Source: Pisaster brevispinus (lineage: Eukaryota; Echinodermata; Asteroidea; Forcipulatida; Asteriidae). Taken from it: DNA of 64,000 nucleotides. The translations under genes were made by a program, and so were the position numbers. The stretch lies in the NCBI GenBank assembly GCA_023634235.1, contig JAMKCF010000003.1, forward strand, positions 3,376,958 to 3,440,957. Direction: 5' to 3'. Below, in pieces: positions 1-12,800 of this stretch. How positions within the stretch are numbered: position 1 is the stretch's first letter; each line of letters opens with the position of its first letter. The notes beneath the pieces are model-generated. The model ran no database searches, was not told the DNA's origin, and worked only from the letters and a program-made list of their open reading frames with translations.

Positions 1-429
1 ATTTTACACCCTGAACCTCCCAGATGTTTCCAAGTTTACGGACTCTGTGCATCACCAGAGTAGAACACGTTGTTTTGACACAATGCAAACTATTTAGGCC
101 TATCTCTCCCTTTGGTGACTGGTTTAGTTCTTTCAAGAAAATGCTAATGCTCAAAGGAGAGTTTGAAAAAATCCTGAAATATCACACTCCCGTGTTACCA
201 GGATTTTCTGTAAGTTTAACTATTTTTATCCAAGTATTGGATTACAACTTTGCAGAAAACCAGATCTGGATGTGAAAAGAGAAAGTGTAAAGAAAAGAGG
301 AAACCAAACCCCGTAACAAACAAATGTGCTTGTGAAGATTATAATAGCTCGAGGCAGTGCTAAAAACCCAGATTAACTGACAAACTGGCCTGAACTGGAA
401 ATGACCAGAATTGGCCATTCAGATTACTA

Positions 430-458
430 GGTGTTCGTGCAATATGTGCACGAACACC
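430..458 (-). repeat. Terminal hairpin of the Helentron-like element
   Basis: The 11-bp arms are perfect (430-440 pairs with 448-458) around a 7-base loop. On the minus strand the hairpin runs directly into CTAGT. A TTC microsatellite (about 491-516) lies just inside the element. Confidence 0.7.
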
Positions 459-1383
459 TCTTGTTATTGTTCTGGGTTTTTTTCGTCTCCATCTTCTTCT
501 TCTTCTTCTTCTTCTACAGCATAACTCAAGATTGAAACTGAATTGAACCTTGAAACTCATCAGACAATTGAACCTTAATATGAGGACGGCACACAACTGA
601 TGACGTCACGATGACGTCATCGGGTGTCGAATTACAAGGTTTTTAAAGTTGAAAACTGACCATTTGCTATTCGCTGTATCTTCGTGAACTTTAAAGCTAT
701 GATGCTCGTAGGTGAGCATCTGATAGATCAAGATTGGGACATTTGAAAAGTTTACGCCAAAATGGTATGACCTTTACTTCCGGTCGTACCGGAAGGACAA
801 AGTCTGCCTTTGTGTTTTTTCGTAAAAATTCAATTTTTGGTCATAACTCAAGATTGAAATTGAGTTGAACATTGAAACTCATCAGACAATTGGACCTCAC
901 TATCAAGACCACACAAACTTGATGATGTCATGATGACGTCATTGGGTATTGAATTACAATAAATCAAAGTTTATTGTTTTTAAAAAGATCATAACTCATA
1001 AACCACATGTTGGATTTGGACAATCCACATATCATCGGACAGGTCGATAAAAGATCAACAAATGCTACACAGAACGTGACCCCATTTGACCTTGACTTTC
1101 GGTTCAAACTGGAAGTTGAAAAATTTCAAAAATTCTGATCTCAAAAACAACGTAATTATTCAACAAAAATTTTGCACCACGTTATAGATGAGTTCTCCTG
1201 CTCAAACTTTTGCACAGAGATGATAACATTCAAACCTTTGCATCGGGTCGAAAATGGACGTCAACGCGCACGTGTCTGTTGAACCATGTTGTATGACAAC
1301 ACACTATAGTGTAGACTACACTTCAATACAATGTATGTCAAACCTGTACCAGCCACGCACGTGTACAGTGCACATGTAATTAA

Positions 1384-1479
1384 AGGGACACGTTGCCTTG
1401 GATCGAGCGAGTTGGTCTATATAAACGGTTACAAACGCTTTTTTAGACCAACTCGCCCGATCCAAGGCAACGTGTCCCT
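1384..1479. mobile_element. TTAA-flanked palindromic MITE (piggyBac-like)
   Basis: The arms at 1384-1419 and 1445-1479 are near-perfect inverted repeats (outer ends AGGGACACGTTGCC and GGCAACGTGTCCCT) around a loop of about 25 bp. The element is flanked on both sides by TTAA (1380-1383 and 1480-1483), the target duplication typical of piggyBac elements. It is nested inside the Helentron-like element and so inserted after it. It has no coding capacity. Confidence 0.6.
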
Positions 1480-1823
1480 TTAAAGTTGACCTGTACTGTA
1501 TTGCATTGAGTACTGGAATACATTGGCGTCGCTCGCTATTTCATTGTATATTGCACACCCAATTAATGATAGTCCGTGTAATATTTGAAAAATTCATAAC
1601 TCCTGAACCACACATTGGATGTTTTTTCAACTACACGGCTTTACAGAGGGCTCCTAGGTCTTGCCTAGCACTACACAGTATGACCTCATTTGACCTAACT
1701 TTTGGTTTAAACTAGAAGTTGAAGATTTATATTGGAACAAAATCTTACTCCTGAACCACAAATCGGGTTGATAACATAAAATATCATTAAATTATAATTT
1801 GATGAAATCGATCACGAACACCT

Positions 1824-2143
1824 TGTTTTTGTAGTAAACAAAAACTGAAAGTCTAGTTTTCATTGCAATCGAATGCCTACCATTTTGCTTCAGTGGACCC
1901 TGGATCAAAGCACACTTTGGACCAAAGCACACTTTCGGACTGTTGAGTAACCCTTATTCAGTCCCTGTCTGATAATGTAGGTTTCCCTTTGAGATTTTCC
2001 TCCCACATCTAAAACTGAGTATTTCTTAATAGTCTTCTCTACACAGGCATCTTCAGGCCTACGGGTTACAGACCTGGTCGCTACTGGGGATCCCTTGGTT
2101 TCATAATCAGAAAGACTTAAAACATAAAAATGAAATATATTTC
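1824..2143. other. Unassigned spacer
   Basis: I see no gene, RNA or clear repeat in this AT-rich stretch between the Helentron-like element and the 2.2-kb tandem duplication. Confidence 0.4.
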
Positions 2144-4381
2144 CTCAAGAAGTAACTCATAAGTGAAACTTTGCTACATTGCTTGTCGAAGATGCAATAT
2201 AACATTTCAGTTTTCAAACGAAGAGAATGTTGTTTTTAAAAACAGCAAACACAAAGTAAACAAAACATGGTAAGATTACAGTTTTCAAGGGGTCAACCAG
2301 GATTGACCCCAAAGTGCAGTGGAAACTATAATTGTACATGTATATTGTATGGCGATCCAGACTATTATGTTAAATTCCTGTTTGTTTGCAGGTGAAAGGG
2401 AAAGCAAATGTACATCATTGTTTTTTTCTGGAAGAGTAAATTTATTCCCACACTCAAATTTTTAGTAAAACATAATCTACCAAAAGCAACCTAAGCACAT
2501 AATCTTTTGGTTTTCAGGGCTCCCCTTATCTATTTTTAATGTTTTTATATATTAATTATTGATTTCATTTTGCCAAAACTGTGTTTTCTACTTCTTTAAT
2601 TACTGTTGTCTTGCTCCTAATTGTGCGTTAGTTTGCAAGCTCCTGAGTGCAGCTTCCGGCCCTCATATGCCTATTTTATCCCAGTTGTTGTTTTTCCTCC
2701 CATTTGTAATTCATTTTGTAAGAGCCCTTTTAAATTGTGCACCCTCTCTTATTCTGTTTGTTATGTATTTTTTAAAAGCATTTCTTTGTTGAGTAGTCCC
2801 TGTTACTTTGTGCTTTTTACCTCGAATGTATTTTGTCACTTGCCTTTTCAATGTTGCTTGATGATTACATTGGTCAAACAAATAATAACAATAATAAAGC
2901 ACAAATGGATTAAAACAACCAATGTACAAATGTCATCAAATTTGGTGGGCGCGTTTAAGAAAAACAAAATTTTGTGAGGTACTTTGTGAAAGTTCATATT
3001 GGTATCATTTCAATAATATCAATCAAAATAAGCAAATGTGATTCTGTGGGTATTCCAATACTTATTTTCATAAATTTGACGGTATTTCAGATATTCAAAT
3101 ATTTCTCTGGAGGACTGGCACTAGTATTAACTTTTATAACCTAATCCCTTTTATTTCTTTGGGTTTTTTTTCTCTGAAAAATACTTTGTTTACATACAAA
3201 ACTTTGCAAATACCCTGACGCAGTAGCAGTACCAATCTTTGCATGTACCTAGTGATTTTTTTGGCTCTTTTCAGGTTTCAGGTTACAATCAAAAGGAAGT
3301 AAAATCTGGACCCTTGGTATCAACTTTCGCGGAAGTGTTCTACCAGGCCTGGAATTACACAGAGGCAGCATAGACCATTACCTCTGTGGCCCTGGCCTTT
3401 GCCTCTTCACAAGTTTTCCATAGACAATACGATTTTCCAATGGAAGTGCCCTTGCAAAATAAAACTTTCCTTGCCCTCTGAAAGATGAAATTCCAGCCTC
3501 TAGGTATGGAAGGGGACAAAACCACATGGAAATATTTGATGACAAACTTCACCAAATTTAGTTCTCAATTTTAAAGAAACACATTTTAACAAATCCAGTC
3601 GATGGATTTCAGTTGAAAGTTTATCCCATTGTTGAGTTGGTGCTGTACCTACAATTGAGGTAGAAATATTAATTTCTACCTCCTTAGTACTTTTCTGAGG
3701 CCAGGCACACCAATCAAAGACCAAACAAAGACCAAACATTTAGCCACTGACAGACGAGTAAAGAAGATTAATTGTTTTTATGCTGATGTTATAACCATTG
3801 TATAGTCGGTGCTTTAAGAGTCCTGGTGAAACAAATCCTCAGGAAACATGGGTGGGATTTGGTACAACCAAAAAAAAGGTTCAATATTTTTATAAATTTG
3901 GAACAGGCCTTGGCCAGACGACCTTGGGCTAAAATTGAGAGTGTTTTAACAATTTGTAATCTTATTACACATCAGTGTAAGGGCAAAGAAAAAGTTGGAA
4001 AATTTTATCAAGGTATATGTGCAAATGAGGTATCTCACTCCTTGTCCCCTCTATTTGCACCTTCACTTAAGGTACACATTTTGCTGCATCTCTGCAATCT
4101 TTCACTTTTTCTATTCTTAAGGTCAGCACTGCGAGATAGTTTGCGAGTTTTTTCCCTCTTTCTGCTGCACTTTTGAGCTCCTTACCAGCCTGTACCTTGC
4201 TTTCCACCATCGAACAATTTATTAGAGAGAAATGTGAACAGTTTTCTCTCTCTATGAAGTAAGTTATTATATTTGATAAATTAAATTTGTAACAAATAAT
4301 GCACAATCTTTCATAAAAATGGTACCAAATAGCACAAAATATGTTGCTATATTACACATTCCCCACAAACTTACATTCACT
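2144..4381. repeat. Tandem duplication of 2,246-bp period, copy 1
   Basis: This block reappears at a constant offset of 2,246 bp. The two copies look identical apart from one substitution (a at 4334, c at 6580). The junction carries the 10-mer TTACATTCAC twice in a row (4371-4380 and 4381-4390). Short open frames inside the unit repeat exactly but have no recognisable domain, so I do not call genes here. The unit contains a copy of a dispersed repeat (about 3343-3500, starting GCCTGGAATTACA) seen again near 15870 and 28085. Confidence 0.9.
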
Positions 4382-4389
4382 TACATTCA

Positions 4390-6627
4390 CTCAAGAAGTA
4401 ACTCATAAGTGAAACTTTGCTACATTGCTTGTCGAAGATGCAATATAACATTTCAGTTTTCAAACGAAGAGAATGTTGTTTTTAAAAACAGCAAACACAA
4501 AGTAAACAAAACATGGTAAGATTACAGTTTTCAAGGGGTCAACCAGGATTGACCCCAAAGTGCAGTGGAAACTATAATTGTACATGTATATTGTATGGCG
4601 ATCCAGACTATTATGTTAAATTCCTGTTTGTTTGCAGGTGAAAGGGAAAGCAAATGTACATCATTGTTTTTTTCTGGAAGAGTAAATTTATTCCCACACT
4701 CAAATTTTTAGTAAAACATAATCTACCAAAAGCAACCTAAGCACATAATCTTTTGGTTTTCAGGGCTCCCCTTATCTATTTTTAATGTTTTTATATATTA
4801 ATTATTGATTTCATTTTGCCAAAACTGTGTTTTCTACTTCTTTAATTACTGTTGTCTTGCTCCTAATTGTGCGTTAGTTTGCAAGCTCCTGAGTGCAGCT
4901 TCCGGCCCTCATATGCCTATTTTATCCCAGTTGTTGTTTTTCCTCCCATTTGTAATTCATTTTGTAAGAGCCCTTTTAAATTGTGCACCCTCTCTTATTC
5001 TGTTTGTTATGTATTTTTTAAAAGCATTTCTTTGTTGAGTAGTCCCTGTTACTTTGTGCTTTTTACCTCGAATGTATTTTGTCACTTGCCTTTTCAATGT
5101 TGCTTGATGATTACATTGGTCAAACAAATAATAACAATAATAAAGCACAAATGGATTAAAACAACCAATGTACAAATGTCATCAAATTTGGTGGGCGCGT
5201 TTAAGAAAAACAAAATTTTGTGAGGTACTTTGTGAAAGTTCATATTGGTATCATTTCAATAATATCAATCAAAATAAGCAAATGTGATTCTGTGGGTATT
5301 CCAATACTTATTTTCATAAATTTGACGGTATTTCAGATATTCAAATATTTCTCTGGAGGACTGGCACTAGTATTAACTTTTATAACCTAATCCCTTTTAT
5401 TTCTTTGGGTTTTTTTTCTCTGAAAAATACTTTGTTTACATACAAAACTTTGCAAATACCCTGACGCAGTAGCAGTACCAATCTTTGCATGTACCTAGTG
5501 ATTTTTTTGGCTCTTTTCAGGTTTCAGGTTACAATCAAAAGGAAGTAAAATCTGGACCCTTGGTATCAACTTTCGCGGAAGTGTTCTACCAGGCCTGGAA
5601 TTACACAGAGGCAGCATAGACCATTACCTCTGTGGCCCTGGCCTTTGCCTCTTCACAAGTTTTCCATAGACAATACGATTTTCCAATGGAAGTGCCCTTG
5701 CAAAATAAAACTTTCCTTGCCCTCTGAAAGATGAAATTCCAGCCTCTAGGTATGGAAGGGGACAAAACCACATGGAAATATTTGATGACAAACTTCACCA
5801 AATTTAGTTCTCAATTTTAAAGAAACACATTTTAACAAATCCAGTCGATGGATTTCAGTTGAAAGTTTATCCCATTGTTGAGTTGGTGCTGTACCTACAA
5901 TTGAGGTAGAAATATTAATTTCTACCTCCTTAGTACTTTTCTGAGGCCAGGCACACCAATCAAAGACCAAACAAAGACCAAACATTTAGCCACTGACAGA
6001 CGAGTAAAGAAGATTAATTGTTTTTATGCTGATGTTATAACCATTGTATAGTCGGTGCTTTAAGAGTCCTGGTGAAACAAATCCTCAGGAAACATGGGTG
6101 GGATTTGGTACAACCAAAAAAAAGGTTCAATATTTTTATAAATTTGGAACAGGCCTTGGCCAGACGACCTTGGGCTAAAATTGAGAGTGTTTTAACAATT
6201 TGTAATCTTATTACACATCAGTGTAAGGGCAAAGAAAAAGTTGGAAAATTTTATCAAGGTATATGTGCAAATGAGGTATCTCACTCCTTGTCCCCTCTAT
6301 TTGCACCTTCACTTAAGGTACACATTTTGCTGCATCTCTGCAATCTTTCACTTTTTCTATTCTTAAGGTCAGCACTGCGAGATAGTTTGCGAGTTTTTTC
6401 CCTCTTTCTGCTGCACTTTTGAGCTCCTTACCAGCCTGTACCTTGCTTTCCACCATCGAACAATTTATTAGAGAGAAATGTGAACAGTTTTCTCTCTCTA
6501 TGAAGTAAGTTATTATATTTGATAAATTAAATTTGTAACAAATAATGCACAATCTTTCATAAAAATGGTACCAAATAGCCCAAAATATGTTGCTATATTA
6601 CACATTCCCCACAAACTTACATTCACT
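4390..6627. repeat. Tandem duplication of 2,246-bp period, copy 2
   Basis: Second copy of the unit at 2144-4381. It ends about 120 bp from exon 12 of the ABC transporter gene (downstream of it on the gene's strand), so both copies lie either in the gene's last intron or just past it. Near-identity implies either a very recent duplication or an assembly artefact in which two haplotypes were placed in series. Confidence 0.9.
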
Positions 6628-6744
6628 AAATGAATGAGGAAACAAGCAAAGTTGTTTTCAGAAATGCTGTTTGGAAATCTGGTGATCCAGAAATCTGCTG
6701 ATCCAGATTATGCCAAATGTTTCTGTGAACCTATCTCTACTCAC

Positions 6745-6867
6745 CTGGGAGGCGTCTCTGACTGTGGAGAGTCTATGCGCTATAATCAGGACTGTACGAC
6801 CCACCATAGCACGGTCTATGGCCTCTTGTACTAAATGCTCACTTTCTGCATCAAGGGCACTGGTGGC
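6745..6867 (-). CDS. ABC half-transporter exon 12 (D-loop and H-switch)
   Basis: Encodes [17 protein letters not shown] and [19 protein letters not shown], too short to stand out as an ORF. The acceptor has a poly-A/T tract at 6869-6882; donor CAG|GTGAGT. The exon that should follow is not seen to the left in this window. Confidence 0.92.
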
Positions 6868-9800
6868 CTAAAAAAAAAAAAACAACGAAGACATAGTACG
6901 AAAGTTGTGATTTTTTAGGTTTTAAAAATGCTGTTATTTCAACAGTGGTTCAAACAGAAGTATTTTTTATAGGGTTGTGACTTTAATCAATTTGAAAATT
7001 GAAACTATTCACTTTTAAAAATGTTTTTATTACCAATCCTCTAACGTGTCTCTCAGACCACACTTCCAACTTCAACATTGATACATCATCATCATTGAGC
7101 GGTTGCATCCCATTCACAATGTCACACCAGGAGTCTTCATCCCTGTCACAGTAGTTGCAAGGTCTGCGTCCTCTATGTTCGTACAGTCCAAGTCATCTAC
7201 CAGTCCGATTGAGTTGTTTATTTTAAAGTGCCAGGAAAACCCAAAGCGACTCACACTCAAGGCCCTGTATCCCATGGACTTTATCCCTCGTTCCCTTTCA
7301 GCCAATGATTGCAGCTTACCTCATCTAGGAGTAAAATCTTAGGATCCATGATGAGAGCTCTGGCGATAGCAACTCGCTGCTTCTGTCCACCGGACAAACG
7401 TACTCCTCTCTCCCCAACCATCGTCTCATACCCTTCCTCGAATGACATGATGAAATCATGGGCGTTGGCCATTCTGGCTGCCTTGAAAATCTATTCAGAC
7501 AAAGCACATGATGGGTAAGTACCACAACAAAACTTAATTAATGTCAATCTCAAGAATCACTACTTATAAAATTTACAAACCACCAATCCTCCTTTCGTGA
7601 CAATGAATACTGCTATAGACTTTCTAGGAAGAAGTGTAAACTCAGATTTTGTGTTAAATGTAATTTAACCCAAATGATACATCCGACCCAGATGGAACCA
7701 AAAACACCACCCCCTTTAACTGTCATTCAATTAGAATTTTCTTTTTTATATTTATCTAATCCATCTTTAACGAGGGTGACTCATCCAGCAGGGCTGATCA
7801 ATGGCGACCCTCACATAATATTATACAAATAATAATAGTGCAATTTGTAGAGCGCCTTACATGTACGTAGAAAATTACCTAAAATGCTGGAAAAGTAAAA
7901 ACAGAACTAAACAACAAAATTGTAGCAGAAAAGGAGAAAACGAATAAAGAAAAAAAATGCTCAAAGTATCACCAATAACTGCACAAAGTATGGCCAACTA
8001 CTAAAAGTAACCAGAAATATTAACTATAACAGCATCCAAAACTTACTATACTGTTAAACACAGAAATATATACATGAATCAAACCTGCAAAAGTATTTAC
8101 AGCTAAAGCAGGAGAGTACTTCAGTTTTTACCAATTAAGAATTTTGAAATCTACCAACACATCAAAGATGAAATGCAATCGACGACAGACTTTGGCAGAA
8201 AGGGGCACAAATAAATGAATAAAAACAGCCAGTGTTAACAGACAATTTTCATAAAAAAATGATAGACTACATTGCACCTTCATTCAGCCTAACATACAAT
8301 TAAAAAATGCAAGATTTCAAACGGAATAAGAATATAAAATAAACATTGTACACAAAATTTAAAATATGAGATTAAGAGATACGAGTGCCTACATCCTCCC
8401 GGTCCCCCCATATCATAAAAACAAGAATTGTATTGCGTGCATATGCCAAAACAATAAAACAGACACTCCATCAACAGAGGGCGCTAATGCAGCTAGGCAA
8501 ACACAATGTAAATACAACTTTACCATGCACAACAGTTTTATATGCCCTGGTTTCATGTACAGATGCATCACTGATGAGGTGCATGTGTATGTAGATATTC
8601 CTACGTCTATAAATATTTTCCTCTTCACAGCTGAGAGTATGTACACTTGAATTATGGTGACGTAGACATACCTCTTCATCTGTTGTATCTCTCCCATACG
8701 AAATGTTTTCTTTGATTGAACAAGCAAAGAGGGAAGGCTCCTGACTGACCATAGACATCTTACTACGGAACCACAATGGATCAAGCTCACACAAGTCAAC
8801 ACCACCTTGAGGAACAAATTATGAACTATAGTGAACACAAGATGAAAAACACATCTAAGATCTAGTAAGAGAAATTGAAATAATTTGAGTGGGGTTGAAC
8901 AAAGAAAAATCGACTAGAGCAGGACATGAACCTGTTACTTCCGGATTAACGTACCAGCGCTCTACCAACTGAGCTATCTAGCCCTATGCTTGCAGTCTCC
9001 CTATTTTGTCAGTGTCTTTGTTCGGGGATGCCAGTCAGAAGTAGTTCATCCTGTAATTGCCTTGTAGCCAGGGATCACAATTAAGTTTCGATACAGCCTG
9101 GGAAGCAGCAGCAGTGGGATGCAACTTTTTATTTCAACTATCAAGTGGAACAAGGGAAACTGACTGGGTAAATTTTTAATCATTTTGTCGAACAAAGAAA
9201 ATTTACTAGAGCAGGACTTAAACTTGCAACCTCTGGATTAACGAGCCGGCTCTCTACTAACTGAGCTATCTAGCCCTATGTTGGATGTCTCCCTGTCAGT
9301 TTCCCTAATGGTTCATTACTTGAAGGTAAATTTACAACACAGACGGCAGTTGAAATTTAGACTGGTTCCCAGTCTTAACCCGGTAAAGACACGCACTGAT
9401 ATTAAAACTCAAGGTTTCATTCAGCGTCGGCGACCCATATTTTTTGCGCCTGCTCATGTCTTAATCAATGAGCACCTTGTTCTATGAGCGAAGGGAGAGA
9501 AAGAAACAAAGGAAAGTCCTTGATTTACTGGGTCGACAAACAAGTGTTTGCTAGAGCATAAGGACAAAGCTATTTCCTCACCCTAGTTATGGCCATTACC
9601 CTGTACAATGGTTAAAATGCCGAGGGCATAAAATGTTAAACTTACCAAGCTTTACTTGGCCCGAGTCTGGTTCATAGAATCTCTCAATAAGATTAACTAT
9701 TGTTGACTTGCCACCACCAGAGGGCCCGACTAACGCCACCATCTGACCAGGCTTCATGTGAAAAGTAACACCCTTAAGAGAAAAAATGGACAATTGAATA

Positions 9801-12800
9801 TAGAGTTGGATTTTAAACTTTGCTAACTACAAAAAAGATTGCAGTACTATGCACTGTTATTCTGTCTTTATCAATGCAGACCTGGGCCCATTTTCATAAA
9901 GCTGTTCAGCAGAAAATTCTGCAAATTTCTTTACTTAGCAAGAAATGAGCGGGGTGCGGGGTACCAGTGGCAACAATGTAAACTTTATAGAATGTTGGTT
10001 GGTAACCAATTTCTGCTAAGCAAGATTTTCCCGTGCTTAGCAAGTTTTGTGCTTACAGGCTTTATGAAAGTGGGCCCTGCTACTACTTGTAAGGGCGAGG
10101 CAATTTTTCATCCCTGATAAAAGGCACCTATATGAGAGAAATTGACTTTCTACTAGAACACTTTGAGGGGCAAAAAGGCAAGAAGGCGATTGCCCCATTG
10201 TTCCTGTGAAGTATCAGAACTGTCAATGCCTGTTTCAAGCATAGCTCGTACCTTTGTATATATTATGTTTTAAAACAATCAAAATGGTCAAAAGCAAGAA
10301 AAACTATTTTGTGTACAATATTGATAATGAAACTAACACCTTGGTTGCACCCTATATTTTACCTTCAGCACTTGGTTCTCTGGCCTAGACGGATAAGTGA
10401 AGCACACATCGTTAAACTCGAGTTCCCCATTGAAGCCGATCAGTTCATGACCACCTTCATTTTTGACCAACGGTTCTCGGTCCATCAGGTCAAAAATTCT
10501 GACTGATGCCCCGACGGCCTTCATGAAGTCCCCGTAGAGAGAGGCCAAGAAGGCGAAGGCCATCGCAACGTTGAGAGTGTAAAGCATGAAAGCTGGAAGA
10601 GTAAATTGGAATCAATTAATAATGGCCGAAGAGTTTCTGTACTGTTTAACTACAGTCTTCTGTAGCAAGCCTGGATGAGGTTGGTTCAACTCAATTAAAT
10701 TCAATTAATCTTTATTATAATCCCAAAACGGGTAATTGAATTGCTCACATACAGTACAAACATTGAAACATTAAAAACATTAAAATCAGTTTAAGGGATA
10801 TATACAATTACACAAGAAAACACTAAAAAGCGATAAATATATAAGAAAAGAAAATACCTGGTGACTGGACGATACAATTTATATTTAACGTTTGAAAGTA
10901 TTAGATTGTAATGTGTTATCAATTTTGTAGTTGAAATTGGTATAGTTATAAATGGCAATGGATTTTTTGTCAAGTTAAATTACATGGTGTACATATAAAT
11001 ACATGTTTGTGATGCCCCATGTCATAACCACTCACTTCCGTCAAAGCTCAAAGTTGGGTTTATTTGCTCATTACATCAGATAGAAGAAAAGAAAAGCTTT
11101 TGAAAAACCTAATTAGGGCCTTTAAGGTAAGTATTTCTCAATACTGGAATATTTTAGATATCCCAGTCACTATTATTGTCATTTCACTCTTTCCAAAAGA
11201 TGCCTGTATTCTGTTATACATAAGATATGAGGTATTGCATAAACATTGAAACAAACGGATCAATTCAGGGACCTCATCCCCTCTCCTCCAAAAAACAAAA
11301 GGACTCTTAGGCATTCAAATAAACTCCCAGAACTTAAGTGTAAGACCAATAGAATGCAGCACAGTGCTATTCCCCATCTTGTACATTTGTATAATTCTAA
11401 TTAATTTTTTAAGGTGTGCAAATTTGTAATTTCCTAACAGTTTAGCCTTTTTAATCGTTGTTTATTGCTTTTTAATCTATTTCCTCAATGTCTTTCCAAC
11501 CCATATGTAATTGTTAATGTTATTTTATTTATTACTTTTTATGTAAACCACGTGCAATTCAGCTTTTGCTGCTATTCGTGAGTGTAATAAACCATGTTGA
11601 ATTGAATTGAATTGAAATGAAATGGTGTAGCTTGGGTCCGTACCTTGTGGTGATATCACAACGCAGTTTTAATAAAACACATCCTGCTTATGTACTTGTT
11701 CTAAAACAGCTTGTCCTGCTATTTATCTACCAATGCGAAGTAGATTTGGAAAACCAGGGACTTCTACTTTTGCTTGGATCGGGGGATTCCTCAAAATCAT
11801 CTTCACAAACCCCACAGTGAGATAAGGTTTGTCACAACATTTCTACCAGCCATCTAAAAATTTGTTTTGCGGTCCCACTGCAACATGTAGTTACAGAATT
11901 CAAGCTGGGAGATAATTGTTTTTCCCAGTTTTTCCCAGCAGGAAATCGGAAGCACTGAGTAAATAGTGCTGTATAACACATTGGTGTAGGGTAAAACCAA
12001 AATTAATGCTCTAGTCATTGTCAGAACTAAATCTACTCAATGACGGCTGATAGTATCACAAGGTTTTACCGTTAACAGATATTTTACACAATTATTGAAC
12101 TAAGGTAAGGGTCTGAAACTCTTCGTTTCTGTTGTCTTTCATTGTGTACTAAGACAGCATGTAACAATGGGATGCCTGCAGTCAGCTGTTTCACAAAACC
12201 AGCAAAATCTGCGCCATTACGCTTTTTGATTCAATTTGTCAATCCACAAGGAAACTGCAACATTCTTACAAAATGTTGATTGCCTAAAAAAAATAACCAT
12301 GAAAACAGATGTTTTGTAAATTACTGGACAAATCTGATGCAACAACAGGACACTTTGCTTAAACAAACAAGAGTTCCGCATGCAATGTTTGACAGGTCGA
12401 AAGTTTACTAGCATTTTATCTCACCTGTTAGAATACCAACGGAGATACCTTGGGTTCCACCTGTTGTGACATTCAGATGAACTAGCTTCCCTCCATACCA
12501 CAGCACTAATGTAATCGCTCCCTGTAGTTAGGAGACAACCGATCTATTTTGTTCCTTCTCTTTTATTTAATAATTAATTAAATGGTTCTGACTTCTAACC
12601 TTCAAAGAAATACCAATGATTCTAAATATAATGTAAAACATAGAAACTCAGTTCTAAAGTGTGATAATTAAAATGGCATGAATTTTAAACACACTGTGCA
12701 TGCATGCATAGGAACTAAGTTATAATCTTTGATAAAATAACATCTAAATACACATTGCACAGGCATTTCAAAGGAACTTGGTTCTAATCTGTGATAAATA

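Larger units (their letters stand above)
426..1823 (-). mobile_element. Helentron/Helitron-like non-autonomous element, minus strand
   Basis: Read on the minus strand, the 3' end is a hairpin at 458-430 (arms GGTGTTCGTGC and GCACGAACACC), preceded by ACAAGAG and followed by CTAGT, which fits the CTRRT end of Helitron-type elements. The 5' end at 1823-1813 (AGGTGTTCGTG) repeats the first arm of that hairpin. The interior has no coding region; it carries GATGACGTCA-type palindromes near 600-620 and 921-946, a CTTCCGGT...ACCGGAAG palindrome near 778-795, and two diverged direct repeats of about 320 bp (about 521-840 and 841-1180). A second element with the same architecture lies at 33189-34171. 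Helentron membership is inferred from the termini; no Rep/helicase ORF is present. Confidence 0.5.

Noticed and set aside
2559..4306. Pairs of identical ORFs in the duplicated block (for example 2621-2977 and 4867-5223, 3826-4176 and 6072-6422)
   Set aside because: They are identical only because the DNA is duplicated. None shows a domain, a splice context or a protein-like composition.
8413..8838. 141-residue minus-strand ORF overlapping ABC exon 10
   Set aside because: It is out of frame with the conserved ATP-binding sequence; the exon in the other frame explains the conservation.
8915..8985. Candidate functional tRNA gene on the minus strand
   Set aside because: Box A is good, but box B is altered and no matched acceptor stem is visible. 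The same body recurs as part of a longer repeat, so it is a SINE-type sequence.
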